In this document: positions 27,541-36,949 of the stretch, piece after piece
Layout: each line of letters starts with the position of its first letter
How positions within the stretch are numbered: position 1 is the first letter of the stretch
Source: CAYSCZ01 sp964429655
GTDB lineage: Bacteria > Bacteroidota > Bacteroidia > Cytophagales > Cyclobacteriaceae
Direction of reading: 5' to 3'
DNA length: 64,000 bases
Assembly (NCBI GenBank): GCA_964429655.1
Contig: CAYSCZ010000009.1
Span: 8,807-72,806, forward strand
Program-made: the position numbers and the translations under genes
Notes under the pieces: generated by a model
What the model saw: the letters and a program-made list of their open reading frames with translations, nothing else
What the model was told of the DNA's origin: nothing
Databases searched by the model: none

Positions 27541-29106
27541 ATGGATGCTATTATTTTTTCAGTTATCGGATTATTGATAGGTGCAGGTTTAGGCTTTGGC
27601 ATCGACAGGGTACTGTTCAGGAAAAATTTAGAAAAAAAGAAAGAAGATGCTCAGGAACAATCCAAATTGTTAATTAAGGAAGCTGAGCTAAATGCAGAAA
27701 GCATTAAGAAAGACAAGATTCTTGAAGCAAAAGAAAAATTCCTGAAATTAAAGAGCGACTTTGAAGAAGAAACTTCAAAAAAGAAGAGCCTTTTAATCAC
27801 CAATGAAAACAAGCTAAAACAAAGGGAAGCTAACCTATCTAAACAAATAGAACAATCTAAGAGGGTGGAGGCAGAGGCAGAGTCCATGAAAGAAAACCTT
27901 GAAGCTCAAATGGAAATAGTAAAGAAAAGGAGAGAGGAGCTTGAGAAAGTGACAAATCAACAAGTCACTAAATTAGAAAAGATCGCTTCACTCACTGCCG
28001 AAGAAGCGCGCCAACAGCTAATTGAAACGCTGAAAGATGAAGCCAGAACAGAAGCCTCATCGCACATAAAGGACATCATTGAAGAAGCTAAGCTTACAGC
28101 CACTAAAGAAGCTAAAAAATTAGTTATTGAAACCATACAAAGAACTGCCACAGAGCATGCAATAGAAAACTGTGTATCGGTATTTAATATAGAAAGTGAT
28201 GATGTTAAAGGTAAAATTATCGGAAGAGAAGGTAGAAATATTCGTGCATTGGAAGCAGCAACGGGCATAGAAATCATTGTAGATGATACACCTGAAGCTA
28301 TCATTATATCCGGATTTGACCCGGTAAGAAGGGAAATAGCAAGGTTAAGCCTGCATCGATTAGTAACCGATGGACGTATACACCCTGCCCGTATTGAGGA
28401 AGTTGTAGCAAAAACAACAAAAAATATTGAAGAAGAAATCGTAGAAACCGGAGAAAAAACCATAATCGATTTGGGTATTCATGGCCTACATCCTGAGTTG
28501 ATCAAGCTGGTAGGAAGAATGCGATTTCGTTCTTCTTATGGTCAGAATCTTCTTCAGCACTCAAGAGAGGTCGCCAGATTATGCGCAACTTTAGCCTCAG
28601 AGTTTGGCCTTAATCCAAAACAGGCTAAAAGGGCTGGACTATTGCACGATATAGGCAAAGTATGGCCGGAGGAACCGGAAACTCCACACGCCATCCTTGG
28701 TATGGAGCTGGCGAAGAAATACAAGGAACATAAAGATGTTTGCAATGCCATCGGTGCGCACCATGATGAGATTGAAATGACAAACTTAATCAGCCCCATC
28801 GTTCAGGCGTGCGATGCTATTTCCGGCTCCAGACCTGGCGCAAGAAGAGAAATTATGGAATCCTACCTGAAGCGGCTCAAAGATTTAGAAGCACTTGCCC
28901 TAAACTTTGATGGTGTTAATAAATGCTATGCCATACAAGCTGGGAGGGAACTCCGTGTAATGGTTGATGCCAATAATGTTGATGACAAAACTGCCGGTGA
29001 TATTTCATTCAAAATTTCTCAAAAGGTAGAGAAAGATATGCAATATCCCGGTCAGATCAAAGTAACTGTTATCAGGGAGACCAGGGCTATTAGCTACGCT
29101 AAATAG
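27541..29106 (+). CDS. rny: Ribonuclease Y
   Basis: RNase Y is a membrane-anchored endoribonuclease that starts mRNA decay. The 521-residue protein has one N-terminal transmembrane helix (about 3-22) and a long coiled coil (about 28-200). A KH domain follows (GKIIGREGRNIRALEAATGI, about 223-242). The HD domain has AGLLHDIGKVWPEE and HHDEIEMT as metal-binding motifs. Length matches the family. It is convergent with the AGCS symporter gene, with a 4-base gap. Confidence 0.97.
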   Translation: MDAIIFSVIGLLIGAGLGFGIDRVLFRKNLEKKKEDAQEQSKLLIKEAELNAESIKKDKILEAKEKFLKLKSDFEEETSKKKSLLITNENKLKQREANLSKQIEQSKRVEAEAESMKENLEAQMEIVKKRREELEKVTNQQVTKLEKIASLTAEEARQQLIETLKDEARTEASSHIKDIIEEAKLTATKEAKKLVIETIQRTATEHAIENCVSVFNIESDDVKGKIIGREGRNIRALEAATGIEIIVDDTPEAIIISGFDPVRREIARLSLHRLVTDGRIHPARIEEVVAKTTKNIEEEIVETGEKTIIDLGIHGLHPELIKLVGRMRFRSSYGQNLLQHSREVARLCATLASEFGLNPKQAKRAGLLHDIGKVWPEEPETPHAILGMELAKKYKEHKDVCNAIGAHHDEIEMTNLISPIVQACDAISGSRPGARREIMESYLKRLKDLEALALNFDGVNKCYAIQAGRELRVMVDANNVDDKTAGDISFKISQKVEKDMQYPGQIKVTVIRETRAISYAK

Positions 29107-29110
29107 TTTT

Positions 29111-30817
29111 TTAGAACTTTGGATGCTTTATCCCCGGGAACTCTTTTTCAAAGAAAGCTCCATATTCTGAAATGGTCTTGCGCATTTCTTTGTGTAACAT
29201 TAAAATACCAAAGAGATTGGGTATGGTCATTAAAGCGATGGTTATACCTGAAAGTGTCCAGATTATGGTCGTATCAACAAAGGATGCCATAAAGAATCCC
29301 ATCACATAAACTATGCGATAATACAAAATTGATTTAGTCCCAAATAAGAATATCATGGCTCTATCCCCGTAATATGACCATGAAATCGCTGTACTAAATG
29401 CAAAAAGTAATAAACCAATTGAAACAATATATTGTCCATAATCCCCGGCAAAGCTTTTTGTAAATGCGATGGTAGTCAAAGGCGCACTGTGCACCAGTGA
29501 CTTACCCTCGAATGTGTACGCTCCGAAAAAATCCTGAATAGATCCAGCCTCAACGGGTAGTGTTCCTGAATACATCTCGCCGTTATTTTTAACGATGACG
29601 TCCTCAGCCAATGATCTGGCGTGTATTAAAGATACATCATCTTTTATTTTTCCATTTTCTATGATCAAATCCCCTGAAAAGAGACCAATGTCTTTTTTTC
29701 CAGCAAGAAACCGAAAAACGGATACTCTATCATCTTCATCATTTTGGCTGTAAACCTTATCTAAGACCACAATATCGGTCAGCTGAAAAGTGTTCTGGTG
29801 TTTATCATCCCAGACCCCGCTGGATAACAAAACTAATCCTGTTATAGAACATATTATAATGGTGTCAATAAATGGTTCCAAAATTGCGACCATACCTTCA
29901 GAAAGAGGCTCATTAGCTTTAGCAGAAGCGTGAGCTATTGGTGCTGACCCCTGACCTGCCTCATTAGAGAAAAGTCCACGGTTCACCCCTCTATTAAATG
30001 CAAATGAAAGTGTGGCGCCCAGGAAACCTCCTGTAGCTGCTGATCCTGTGAAAATATCTGAAAATATACTTATGAATGAAGGGATGATATTTTCAAAATT
30101 GTAAAAAATGACCCCCAAAGCACCCAGAAAATAAATTATAGCCATGGTTGGCACCAGCTTTTCAGTAACAGCAGCAATCCTTTTAATCCCTCCGATAATC
30201 ACAAAAGACAGTAAAAGAGCCAATATTGCTCCGGTAATTATATTATTGACCCCAAATGTTGCATATATGGAATTTGCTATGCTATTTATTTGAGGTAAAT
30301 TACCTGTTCCAAAAGAAGATAGTACCGTGGCAACAGCAAATAAAGCAGCCATCCATTTCAAGTCTATCTTTTTACCAAATAACCTGAAATCTGCATTTTT
30401 CATATAATACATCGGCCCGCCTGCCATGGTTCCATCCTCTGTTTTCTCCCGGTATTTATGGGATAGGGAAACCTCTACAAATTTTGTGCACATACCTAAG
30501 GCAGCAGTAACCAACATCCAAAATAATGCTGCCGGCCCTCCCAAATGAATTGCAAAGGCCACGCCTGCAATGTTTCCGGTGCCTACCGTGCCGGAAAGTG
30601 CAGTTGCCAGGGCCTGAAAATGACTGGTATCTCCAGGTAAACCAGCCCTATCAAACTTCCCGGTAACAACTCTTATGGCATGTCGAAAAAACCTTATTTG
30701 AGGGAATTTTAAATACAGGGTAAAAAATAACCCTGTACCTAAAAGTAAGTAAACAAACCAATCCGAACCGCCAATATATCCATCTATTATTGATAAAAAA
30801 TCATTTAATTCTTGCAT
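29111..30817 (-). CDS. AGCS-family alanine/glycine:sodium symporter with extra soluble segment
   Basis: This 568-residue polytopic inner-membrane carrier takes up alanine or glycine with Na+. Family motifs are GTVGTGNIAGVAFAIHLGGP (76-95) and NRGLFSNEAGQGSAPIAHA (about 279-297). AGCS proteins usually have about 450 residues. Here roughly 100 extra polar residues (about 337-442, containing VYSQNDEDDRVSVFRF and SGDLIIENGKIKDD) separate the helix ending LSSGVW from the block starting LTTIAFTKSF. The insert has no hydrophobic helix and is presumably a soluble loop domain on one membrane face. Whether it is lineage-typical cannot be told here. Confidence 0.9.
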   Translation of the reverse strand: MQELNDFLSIIDGYIGGSDWFVYLLLGTGLFFTLYLKFPQIRFFRHAIRVVTGKFDRAGLPGDTSHFQALATALSGTVGTGNIAGVAFAIHLGGPAALFWMLVTAALGMCTKFVEVSLSHKYREKTEDGTMAGGPMYYMKNADFRLFGKKIDLKWMAALFAVATVLSSFGTGNLPQINSIANSIYATFGVNNIITGAILALLLSFVIIGGIKRIAAVTEKLVPTMAIIYFLGALGVIFYNFENIIPSFISIFSDIFTGSAATGGFLGATLSFAFNRGVNRGLFSNEAGQGSAPIAHASAKANEPLSEGMVAILEPFIDTIIICSITGLVLLSSGVWDDKHQNTFQLTDIVVLDKVYSQNDEDDRVSVFRFLAGKKDIGLFSGDLIIENGKIKDDVSLIHARSLAEDVIVKNNGEMYSGTLPVEAGSIQDFFGAYTFEGKSLVHSAPLTTIAFTKSFAGDYGQYIVSIGLLLFAFSTAISWSYYGDRAMIFLFGTKSILYYRIVYVMGFFMASFVDTTIIWTLSGITIALMTIPNLFGILMLHKEMRKTISEYGAFFEKEFPGIKHPKF

Positions 30818-30990
30818 TAATGTCTTATTCTAATTTTCGCTAAAAGAAACAAAAATATGAATTCAATTCAGTTAATAACTTTATTTATAAAATAATCCCA
30901 TGCTCATAATGATTTACCAGAAACATTCTGGATAATTTTAATTATTGATTTTAGGAATTTTTACTATTTTACCTTGTAAATTATTAGTTT

Positions 30991-31377
30991 ATGTCAGAAA
31001 GAGTTAGTGTCTCCTCAGGTGCGGAATGGGAAGAGGTTGTCGGTTATTCCAGGGCAGTTAGAATTGGTAATATCATAGAGGTGTCAGGCACAGTTGCCAT
31101 TGAAAGAGATGAAGTCATAGGAAGGGATGATCCCTATGATCAGACAAAATGCATACTCAAGAAAATCCATAAAGCAATAACAGAAGTGGGTGGTAAATTA
31201 TCCGATGTTATCAGAACAAGAATTTATGTGACAGACATCAATATGTGGAATGAAGTTGGCAGGGCCCATGGTGAATATTTTCATGATATTAAGCCTGCTA
31301 CCAGCATGATTGCTGTAAAATCATTGGTGAGTCCGGAGTTTCTGGTTGAAATTGAAGCTACCGCAGTAGTTAGCTAA
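30991..31377 (+). CDS. RidA-family enamine/imine deaminase
   Basis: RidA (YjgF/YER057c/UK114) trimers hydrolyse reactive enamine intermediates, such as those released by PLP enzymes. The 128-residue protein has the conserved VIRTRIYVTDINMWNEVGRA block with the key Arg and the PATSM/VEIEATAV segments with the catalytic-site Glu. No signal peptide is present. Related proteins act as 2-aminomuconate deaminase in 3-hydroxyanthranilate breakdown, but this gene is 23 kb from the kynurenine operon, so a general RidA role is more likely. Confidence 0.88.
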   Translation: MSERVSVSSGAEWEEVVGYSRAVRIGNIIEVSGTVAIERDEVIGRDDPYDQTKCILKKIHKAITEVGGKLSDVIRTRIYVTDINMWNEVGRAHGEYFHDIKPATSMIAVKSLVSPEFLVEIEATAVVS

Positions 31378-31385
31378 CCTTTGAA

Positions 31386-32657
31386 TTAATAGCCATATTT
31401 ATCGCTCCAAATTTTTTTCAGATACTTTCTCATTTCCTGTTCCCTTGGATTATCGGAAGGTTCATACAATTTAGTGCCCTTCAAGTCCTTTGGAAAAAAT
31501 TCCATATCAACAAATCCTCCTTCATAATTATGAGCATATTTATAGCCTTTACCATAATCTAAACCTTTCATCATACTGGTTGGGGCATTCCGAATAGATA
31601 GTGGGATAGGTAGATTTCCAGAATCGCGTACTAATTTATTGGCTGCTTTTATGGCTTTATATGAAGCGTTGCTCTTTGGGGAACATGCCAGGTAGACTGT
31701 ACATTGAGAAAGTATTATTTCAGATTCAGGGTGCCCAATCACATTAACAGCCTGAAAAGTATTGTTCGCCATGACCAATGCAGTTGGATTGGCATTGCCG
31801 ATATCTTCTGAGGCAAGAATAAGTAGTCTTCTTGCAATAAACTTCAAATCCTCTCCCCCCTGTATCATTCTGGCAAGATAATAAACTGCGGCATTTGGAT
31901 CACTGCCTCTTACTGACTTTATAAAAGCGGAAATAATGTCATAATGCATTTCCCCTTTTTTATCATAATTGGCAACTTTCTGCTGGGCAACATCAAATAT
32001 CGTCTTTGCATCAATTTTGATAAAATCAGAATTCCCAAACTTATCAACTGCCATTTCCAGTATGTTTAAAAGCTTTCTCCCATCCCCGTCAGCGATGGCA
32101 AATAGTGCTTCTTCATCTGTAATTTCAATATTCATTTTATTCAGCACTGTGTCTTTCTTTAATGAATTTTTCAATATTTTGTCAAGATCCTCATTCATAA
32201 GTTTTTTGAGTGTGTAAACCTGACATCTGGAAAGAAGTGCCGAATTAACCTCAAAACCGGGATTTTCGGTAGTCGCTCCAATCAATGTAATTCTACCTTT
32301 TTCTACAGCACCTAATAATGCATCCTGTTGGCCCCTGTTAAACCTATGGATTTCATCAATAAATAATATTTGATTTGAATAGGTGCCAATCTTATTTATC
32401 ACCGCTCGTACCTCTTTTACGCCTGCATCTATTGCACTTAATTGATTAAAGCTTGCCTTAGATTCCTGTGCTATAATATTAGCAACAGTAGTTTTGCCAA
32501 TTCCTGGAGGTCCCCAAAGTATCATGGATGGAACATTTCCAGATGCTATGGCCTTGTTTAATGGACATTTTTCACAGAATAGGTGCCCTTGTCCAACCAG
32601 ATCAGCCAGTTTTTTGGGCCTCATTCGCTCGGCAAGTGGGATCTTATGATCAAACAT
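31386..32657 (-). CDS. rarA: Replication-associated recombination protein A (MgsA/RarA)
   Basis: RarA is an AAA+ ATPase related to clamp loaders that acts at stalled replication forks. The 423-residue protein shows the N-terminal PLAERMRPKKLADLVGQGHL, Walker A WGPPGIGKTTVAN (about 49-61) and Walker B LFIDEIHRFNRGQQD. The C-terminal tetramerisation region includes the family signatures VRGSDPNAAVYYLARMIQGG and ASEDIGNANP. Length is normal. It converges with the RidA gene with an 8-base gap. Confidence 0.96.
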   Translation of the reverse strand: MFDHKIPLAERMRPKKLADLVGQGHLFCEKCPLNKAIASGNVPSMILWGPPGIGKTTVANIIAQESKASFNQLSAIDAGVKEVRAVINKIGTYSNQILFIDEIHRFNRGQQDALLGAVEKGRITLIGATTENPGFEVNSALLSRCQVYTLKKLMNEDLDKILKNSLKKDTVLNKMNIEITDEEALFAIADGDGRKLLNILEMAVDKFGNSDFIKIDAKTIFDVAQQKVANYDKKGEMHYDIISAFIKSVRGSDPNAAVYYLARMIQGGEDLKFIARRLLILASEDIGNANPTALVMANNTFQAVNVIGHPESEIILSQCTVYLACSPKSNASYKAIKAANKLVRDSGNLPIPLSIRNAPTSMMKGLDYGKGYKYAHNYEGGFVDMEFFPKDLKGTKLYEPSDNPREQEMRKYLKKIWSDKYGY

Positions 32658-32793
32658 ACCCTAATTTAATAACTTCCATCAGTCTATAAGCCTGCTTTTC
32701 ACTCCTTCGAAAATGATAATGGCAGAAATGGTAATAATTATGTCAGATTTATCAATACGGGGATGCGTTCTTTTACATAAAATATTTTTTGTT

Positions 32794-32994
32794 ATGAACC
32801 ACTTAATTTGGTACAATGCTTCACTTGAGGAATACGCTATGGGAAGCATTCAGGATTTTAAGAAAGAAAAAGAAAAAACAGGTCATAGTTATACTATTTT
32901 GTATAAGTTTGATCAACCAAATCACTCGGTTGCCCAAAAAATTATCGTTCAATTAAATACTGCCCACAAAGAAAAATTCATTACCGCTGCATAA
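32794..32994 (+). CDS. Small conserved-looking protein of unknown function
   Basis: I place the start at ATG 32794, giving 66 residues beginning MNHLIWYNASLEEYAMGSIQ. The longer frame from 32713 adds 27 residues that look like non-coding translation. The protein is soluble, with an amphipathic middle (FKKEKEKTGHSYTILYKF) and a helical end. There is no recognisable domain. It is convergent with the J-domain gene, with a 2-base gap. Confidence is modest because the protein is short. Confidence 0.5.
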   Translation: MNHLIWYNASLEEYAMGSIQDFKKEKEKTGHSYTILYKFDQPNHSVAQKIIVQLNTAHKEKFITAA

Positions 32995-32996
32995 TT

Positions 32997-33761
32997 TCAA
33001 TAAGAAAAATAAAGGATAACCTGAATAATAAACCCGATAATTGAGGTAAGTGACAGGGTAAGTTTTACATCACTGCTAGATGTATAAAAGAAAACTGCAA
33101 GAATTATTATCATAACAACGGATAAAAACTTATTAATGGTATAGAAATTAGATATTGGTTTTATCTCCCTTTCCTCAAGATTGATCGATATAATTTTATT
33201 CCATATGGCTGTTCGTGAAACAGTTATTTGTTTATTCAGACGGTCATATTCTATTAATCCAGCATCAAATCGTAAAGTAACATTCGAAAATTCAATGTCA
33301 TCGAAAGTATGATATTTTATACCCCCAACATTTTCATAAACCTTATCAACAGTTAATATATTGATGCTTTCTTGTTGCTTTGGTAGCGTGAGATCTATTA
33401 AAAATAGAATGTTTATTAAAATGATAAAAAATGAGCTGTAAGTATAGTGCTTTAATAATTTTTCCATCAGCTGTATTTGCATCTTTTGTTCGGCCTGATA
33501 TTTTCTCCATGCATACTTTCTAGCTTTATTTCTCCATTCTTCTTCTAAATTGTCTCCAATAATCCACTCTTTTTCTTTTATTGGCGATTCAACAAGATAA
33601 TGATAGGCCTCATTTACTTCAAGAAATTTCTCTTTAGCATCAGGAGATTTATTTATGTCCGGATGGTATTTTTTTGATAAACTCCGATAAGCTTTTTTAA
33701 TATCACTGTCTGTTGCTTGTGAAGACAAACCCAGGACTGCTAAATACTTTTCTACAGACAA
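32997..33761 (-). CDS. J-domain membrane protein
   Basis: This 254-residue protein starts with a complete J domain (about 3-62), including the essential HPD tripeptide in SKKYHPDINKSP, which stimulates DnaK ATPase. The remainder has a hydrophobic helix near 108-128 and two more near the C-terminus (about 212-228 and 234-252), with a soluble segment between (about 130-205). It lacks the G/F, zinc-finger and C-terminal substrate domains of DnaJ, so it is a class C J-protein tethered to the membrane. Its substrate is unknown. The gene follows the threonine aldolase gene by 11 bases. Confidence 0.85.
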   Translation of the reverse strand: MSVEKYLAVLGLSSQATDSDIKKAYRSLSKKYHPDINKSPDAKEKFLEVNEAYHYLVESPIKEKEWIIGDNLEEEWRNKARKYAWRKYQAEQKMQIQLMEKLLKHYTYSSFFIILINILFLIDLTLPKQQESINILTVDKVYENVGGIKYHTFDDIEFSNVTLRFDAGLIEYDRLNKQITVSRTAIWNKIISINLEEREIKPISNFYTINKFLSVVMIIILAVFFYTSSSDVKLTLSLTSIIGFIIQVILYFSY

Positions 33762-33772
33762 ATTATAATTCT

Positions 33773-34792
33773 TTAAAACTTAATTTTTTTTAGTCGTTCA
33801 CGAAACTCAATGATCATATCATCATCAATGCCTAAATAGGTAACAAACCTGAAATGATCTTTACCAAAAGGTACCCCCAATACCCCCTGATTTGTAAACC
33901 TCTGTAAAAAGTTGCCACTTATCTTATGATTGACCCTTATAATTACGATGTTCGTATCAACGGGGAGCAGCTCTTCCACAAAATTTAATGTGCTAAATAT
34001 TTCACTGATATTTTTTGCCCGTTGGTGATCTTCTGTTAATCTATTTACATGGTTGTCCAAGGCATAAGTACATGCCGCTGCCAAATAGCCTGCCTGACGC
34101 ATGCCTCCACCCAGAACTTTACGGATTCGCTTTGCTTTTTTAATGATAGAATTATCACCAATTAACACTGATCCAACGGGAGCTCCTAATCCTTTGGAAA
34201 AACAAACAGATATGGTATCAAAGTAATTTCCCCATTCATAAGGTTTTTCATTGGTTTCTACTAATGCATTAAATAGCCGTGCCCCATCCAAATGAAGTTT
34301 TAGATCATTTGCCCTACAGAATTTGCTGATTTCTCTTGCATCCTTAAGTGTATAGTATGAACCTCCCCCTTTGTTAACAGTATTTTCAATCGACACCAAT
34401 GATGTTTTTGGAAAATGAATGTTGTCTGCATTTATATTTTCTTCAATTTGATCAACGTTTACTCTTCCTCGGTCCCCATCCACTAACCGGACGGAAACAA
34501 GGGAATTGTAAGCCAACCCACCCCCTTCATAATTATAAATATGTGATCTTTTATCGCATATCACTTCATCCTGAGGTTCAGTTAAAGCGCGAATAGCAAT
34601 TTGATTGGTCATTGTTCCTGAAGGGCAGAATAATGCTGCGTCTTTTCCAAATAGTCTCGCAACTTTTTCTTGAAGTGTATTTACCGTGGGGTCATCATCA
34701 AATACATCATCACCAACCGTTGCTGAAAACATTGCCTCCAACATTTCTGGTGTGGGTTTCGTGAGGGTATCGCTTCTTAAATCAATTGTCAT
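33773..34792 (-). CDS. ltaE: Low-specificity L-threonine aldolase
   Basis: This PLP enzyme cleaves threonine or allo-threonine to glycine and acetaldehyde. The 339-residue protein begins IDLRSDTLTKPTPEMLEAM, a family hallmark. It carries DDVFDDDPTVNTLQ, the cofactor-contact region LHLDGARLFNA and the PLP-binding lysine in CFSKGLGAPVGSVL. Length is typical. It is probably co-transcribed with the J-domain gene downstream. Confidence 0.95.
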   Translation of the reverse strand: MTIDLRSDTLTKPTPEMLEAMFSATVGDDVFDDDPTVNTLQEKVARLFGKDAALFCPSGTMTNQIAIRALTEPQDEVICDKRSHIYNYEGGGLAYNSLVSVRLVDGDRGRVNVDQIEENINADNIHFPKTSLVSIENTVNKGGGSYYTLKDAREISKFCRANDLKLHLDGARLFNALVETNEKPYEWGNYFDTISVCFSKGLGAPVGSVLIGDNSIIKKAKRIRKVLGGGMRQAGYLAAACTYALDNHVNRLTEDHQRAKNISEIFSTLNFVEELLPVDTNIVIIRVNHKISGNFLQRFTNQGVLGVPFGKDHFRFVTYLGIDDDMIIEFRERLKKIKF

Positions 34793-34910
34793 AATTTAAA
34801 TATAATGCTGTTAAGGAATTTAGAAGGAACGAAGCTTTCAAACTAAGGTAAGTATCTAGGCACATTCAACGACAATTTCAGTTTAAACTTCGTACTTCAA
34901 TAAATTGAAA

Positions 34911-34918
34911 TATATTTG
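34911..34918 (+). promoter_or_regulatory. Candidate -7 element for the epimerase-CBS/DAHP synthase operon
   Basis: TATATTTG matches TAnnTTTG and lies 31 bases before the operon's first ATG. No TTG at the expected upstream distance is seen, so this is a partial match. Confidence 0.4.
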
Positions 34919-34949
34919 TTAGCAATCCTAAGATTGTACTGAACCTTAA

Positions 34950-35957
34950 ATGAAAATATCCGCTTCCATCTATTCGAGTAAAGACAGGTCGTTGAAAGAG
35001 CTGGTTAGGGAATTAGATGAATGCCACATCGATTATTTCCATATAGATTGCAACGATGAACCTGTCGTATTTGAAGATATCAAAGCCATTAGGGGACACA
35101 GTAAGACACCGATAGACATTCATTTAATTACATCCAAACCGGAACAATATTTCGAAGCCATTAACAAACACAAAATCGAAAAGGTTACTTTTCAGTACGA
35201 AAACTTAGAATATGGCTATGAATTACCCGGCACTCTGGAAGGAGAGGTCGGTTTAGCCATCGTTTCTGATACCCCTGTGGAAGTATTTGCCAAATACCAG
35301 GACGTCTGCGACTTTATCCTTATTATGACAACAACTCCGGGGCAAAGCGGAGGTAAATTCCAAAAAGAAAATTTTAAAAAGATAAGGAAATTCCGAAGCT
35401 TATTTCCGGATAAAAAAATCCATGTAGACGGTGGCGTAAATGATGAAGTGGGCTTTCTCTTAAGATTGTTAGGGGTGAATACTGTGGTTTCCGGATCTTA
35501 TCTGGTAAATCACCGCTCCATAGGAATGGCCCTCTTACATTTGAAATCCTCAATTATTGACTCCAAGTACAAGATCAAAGATTTTATGATAGACCTGGAG
35601 GATTCACCCATAACTGATGAGCGAAATATAAATGTAAAAAAAGTAATACGTCAGGTTGAGGATTATGGGTTAGGCTTTACTGTAATTGTTGATAGAGAAA
35701 AAAAACTAAAAGGGATTTCCAGCTCTGCTGATATAAGAAAAGGCCTGTTAAAAAATCTAAATGATTTTAATAAAATGTCTTTAAAAGATATAACCAATTA
35801 CAATCCGATTTCTATTAATGAAGAAGCCACCATCTCAGAAATGCTGGCCCTTATAAAATCTAAAAGTTTTCCAATAAATTATTTTCCTGTGGTGGATAAT
35901 GAAAATTATTTAAAAGGATCACTATCCTTTTGGAATCTTATAAGAAGTGAATCATGA
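34950..35957 (+). CDS. Ribulose-phosphate 3-epimerase-like domain fused to a CBS pair
   Basis: Residues 1-200 form an RPE-type TIM barrel. The four metal/catalytic positions of RPE are kept as His31 and Asp33 (in FHIDCND), His58 (IDIHLI) and Asp160 (HVDGG), with the loop TTPGQSGGKF at 128-137 in place of the usual NPGFGGQKF. Residues about 205-333 are two CBS motifs (FTVIVDREKKLKGISSSADI and FPVVDNENYLKGSLS). CBS pairs bind adenine nucleotides and regulate attached enzymes. An epimerase joined to CBS is not the normal RPE form of about 215-225 residues. It overlaps the DAHP synthase start by 4 bases, so it probably acts in the same route, perhaps on a sugar phosphate precursor. Confidence 0.85.
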   Translation: MKISASIYSSKDRSLKELVRELDECHIDYFHIDCNDEPVVFEDIKAIRGHSKTPIDIHLITSKPEQYFEAINKHKIEKVTFQYENLEYGYELPGTLEGEVGLAIVSDTPVEVFAKYQDVCDFILIMTTTPGQSGGKFQKENFKKIRKFRSLFPDKKIHVDGGVNDEVGFLLRLLGVNTVVSGSYLVNHRSIGMALLHLKSSIIDSKYKIKDFMIDLEDSPITDERNINVKKVIRQVEDYGLGFTVIVDREKKLKGISSSADIRKGLLKNLNDFNKMSLKDITNYNPISINEEATISEMLALIKSKSFPINYFPVVDNENYLKGSLSFWNLIRSES

Positions 35958-36949
35958 TCATTACCCTAAAAAATGTAGACCACAAGACAGCCCATGACCT
36001 TTCTATTAAAAATCAAGGCATACTGAAATCTTCTGGTAGTAGCTTCCTGCTGATTTTGAGTTCCAGAATCAAGTCATTGCCTACAGAACTGGAAGCCTAT
36101 GCAGATAGCTTTAAAGTATTGGAATCGGATATCCAACTGGCCAGTAAAGATTTCCAACCTGAAAAGAGGGAAATTAAGATCAATGGACAAATCATCGGGG
36201 GTAAAACCAATAATACCATGGTCATCACTGGTCCATGTTCCATAGAATCATGGGAACAAATAAACCAAAGTGCAGAATTATTAAAAGAATTAGGCATAAG
36301 TACATTAAGGGCCGGATGTTATAAACCTCGAACCTCACCTTATACCTTCCAGGGCCTTGGATTGGAAGGCTTAAAGATGCTGGACAAAATCAGGTCCCAA
36401 TATGGGTTTAATATTATAACTGAAGTTAGGGATGCCTCCCATGTGGATGAGGTAATAAATTACGCTGACATTGTCCAAATTGGTGCAAAAGCTATGTACG
36501 ACCATGGTATTCTGAAGAAATGCGGACAGACAGATAAATCAATATTACTAAAGAGGGGCTTTGGCAGTACGCTGCAAGAGTTTGCACAGGCTGCAGAATT
36601 TATTTTATCAGGAGGCAATGATAATGTGATATTATGCGAACGCGGCATCAGGACTTTTGAAACTAAAACCCGATTTACTTTAGATTTATGCGGTGTAGCA
36701 TATTTAAAAGATAAGACCAACCTACCAATATTTATCGATCCCAGCCATGCCATGGGCTACAGGTATGGAGTTGCAGACTTAAGTAGAGCTGCTGCAGCGA
36801 TGAATGTTGATGGTTTAATTATTGAGACTCACCCTAATCCTTCTATAGCCAAATCAGATGCGGACCAGCAGCTTGATCATGATCAATTCAAAGAATTATT
36901 TTTTTCCTTAACACCCATTACTGAAGCTATCGGAAACAAGATCATTTAA
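35954..36949 (+). CDS. aroF: 3-deoxy-7-phosphoheptulonate (DAHP) synthase, AroF/type I-beta form
   Basis: DAHP synthase condenses phosphoenolpyruvate with erythrose 4-phosphate, the first step of aromatic synthesis. The 331-residue protein has an N-terminal ferredoxin-like regulatory domain (about 1-65), then the barrel with TGPCSIES (metal Cys95), KPRTSPYTFQG (124-134), ILCERGIRTFETKTRFTLD and FIDPSHAMG. KPRTSPYTFQG marks a DAHP rather than a KDO-8-phosphate synthase, which has KANRSS there. It overlaps the epimerase-CBS gene by 4 bases and abuts the KdsC-like gene, so the three are translationally linked. Confidence 0.93.
   Translation: MIITLKNVDHKTAHDLSIKNQGILKSSGSSFLLILSSRIKSLPTELEAYADSFKVLESDIQLASKDFQPEKREIKINGQIIGGKTNNTMVITGPCSIESWEQINQSAELLKELGISTLRAGCYKPRTSPYTFQGLGLEGLKMLDKIRSQYGFNIITEVRDASHVDEVINYADIVQIGAKAMYDHGILKKCGQTDKSILLKRGFGSTLQEFAQAAEFILSGGNDNVILCERGIRTFETKTRFTLDLCGVAYLKDKTNLPIFIDPSHAMGYRYGVADLSRAAAAMNVDGLIIETHPNPSIAKSDADQQLDHDQFKELFFSLTPITEAIGNKII

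Noticed and set aside
27957..28463. 168-codon open frame on the minus strand inside rny
   Set aside because: It lies wholly opposite the rny coding sequence, its translation is low-complexity (rich in Ser, Ile, Leu), and no family is recognisable. It is a codon-bias shadow.
32713..32793. N-terminal extension of the small gene at 32794
   Set aside because: The extra 27 residues contain several internal Met codons and no conserved-looking pattern; the internal ATG gives a more protein-like start.
35954..36949. KDO 8-phosphate synthase (KdsA) identity
   Set aside because: The KPRTSPYTFQG motif and the ferredoxin-like N-terminal domain are DAHP synthase features; KdsA has KANRSS and no such domain.
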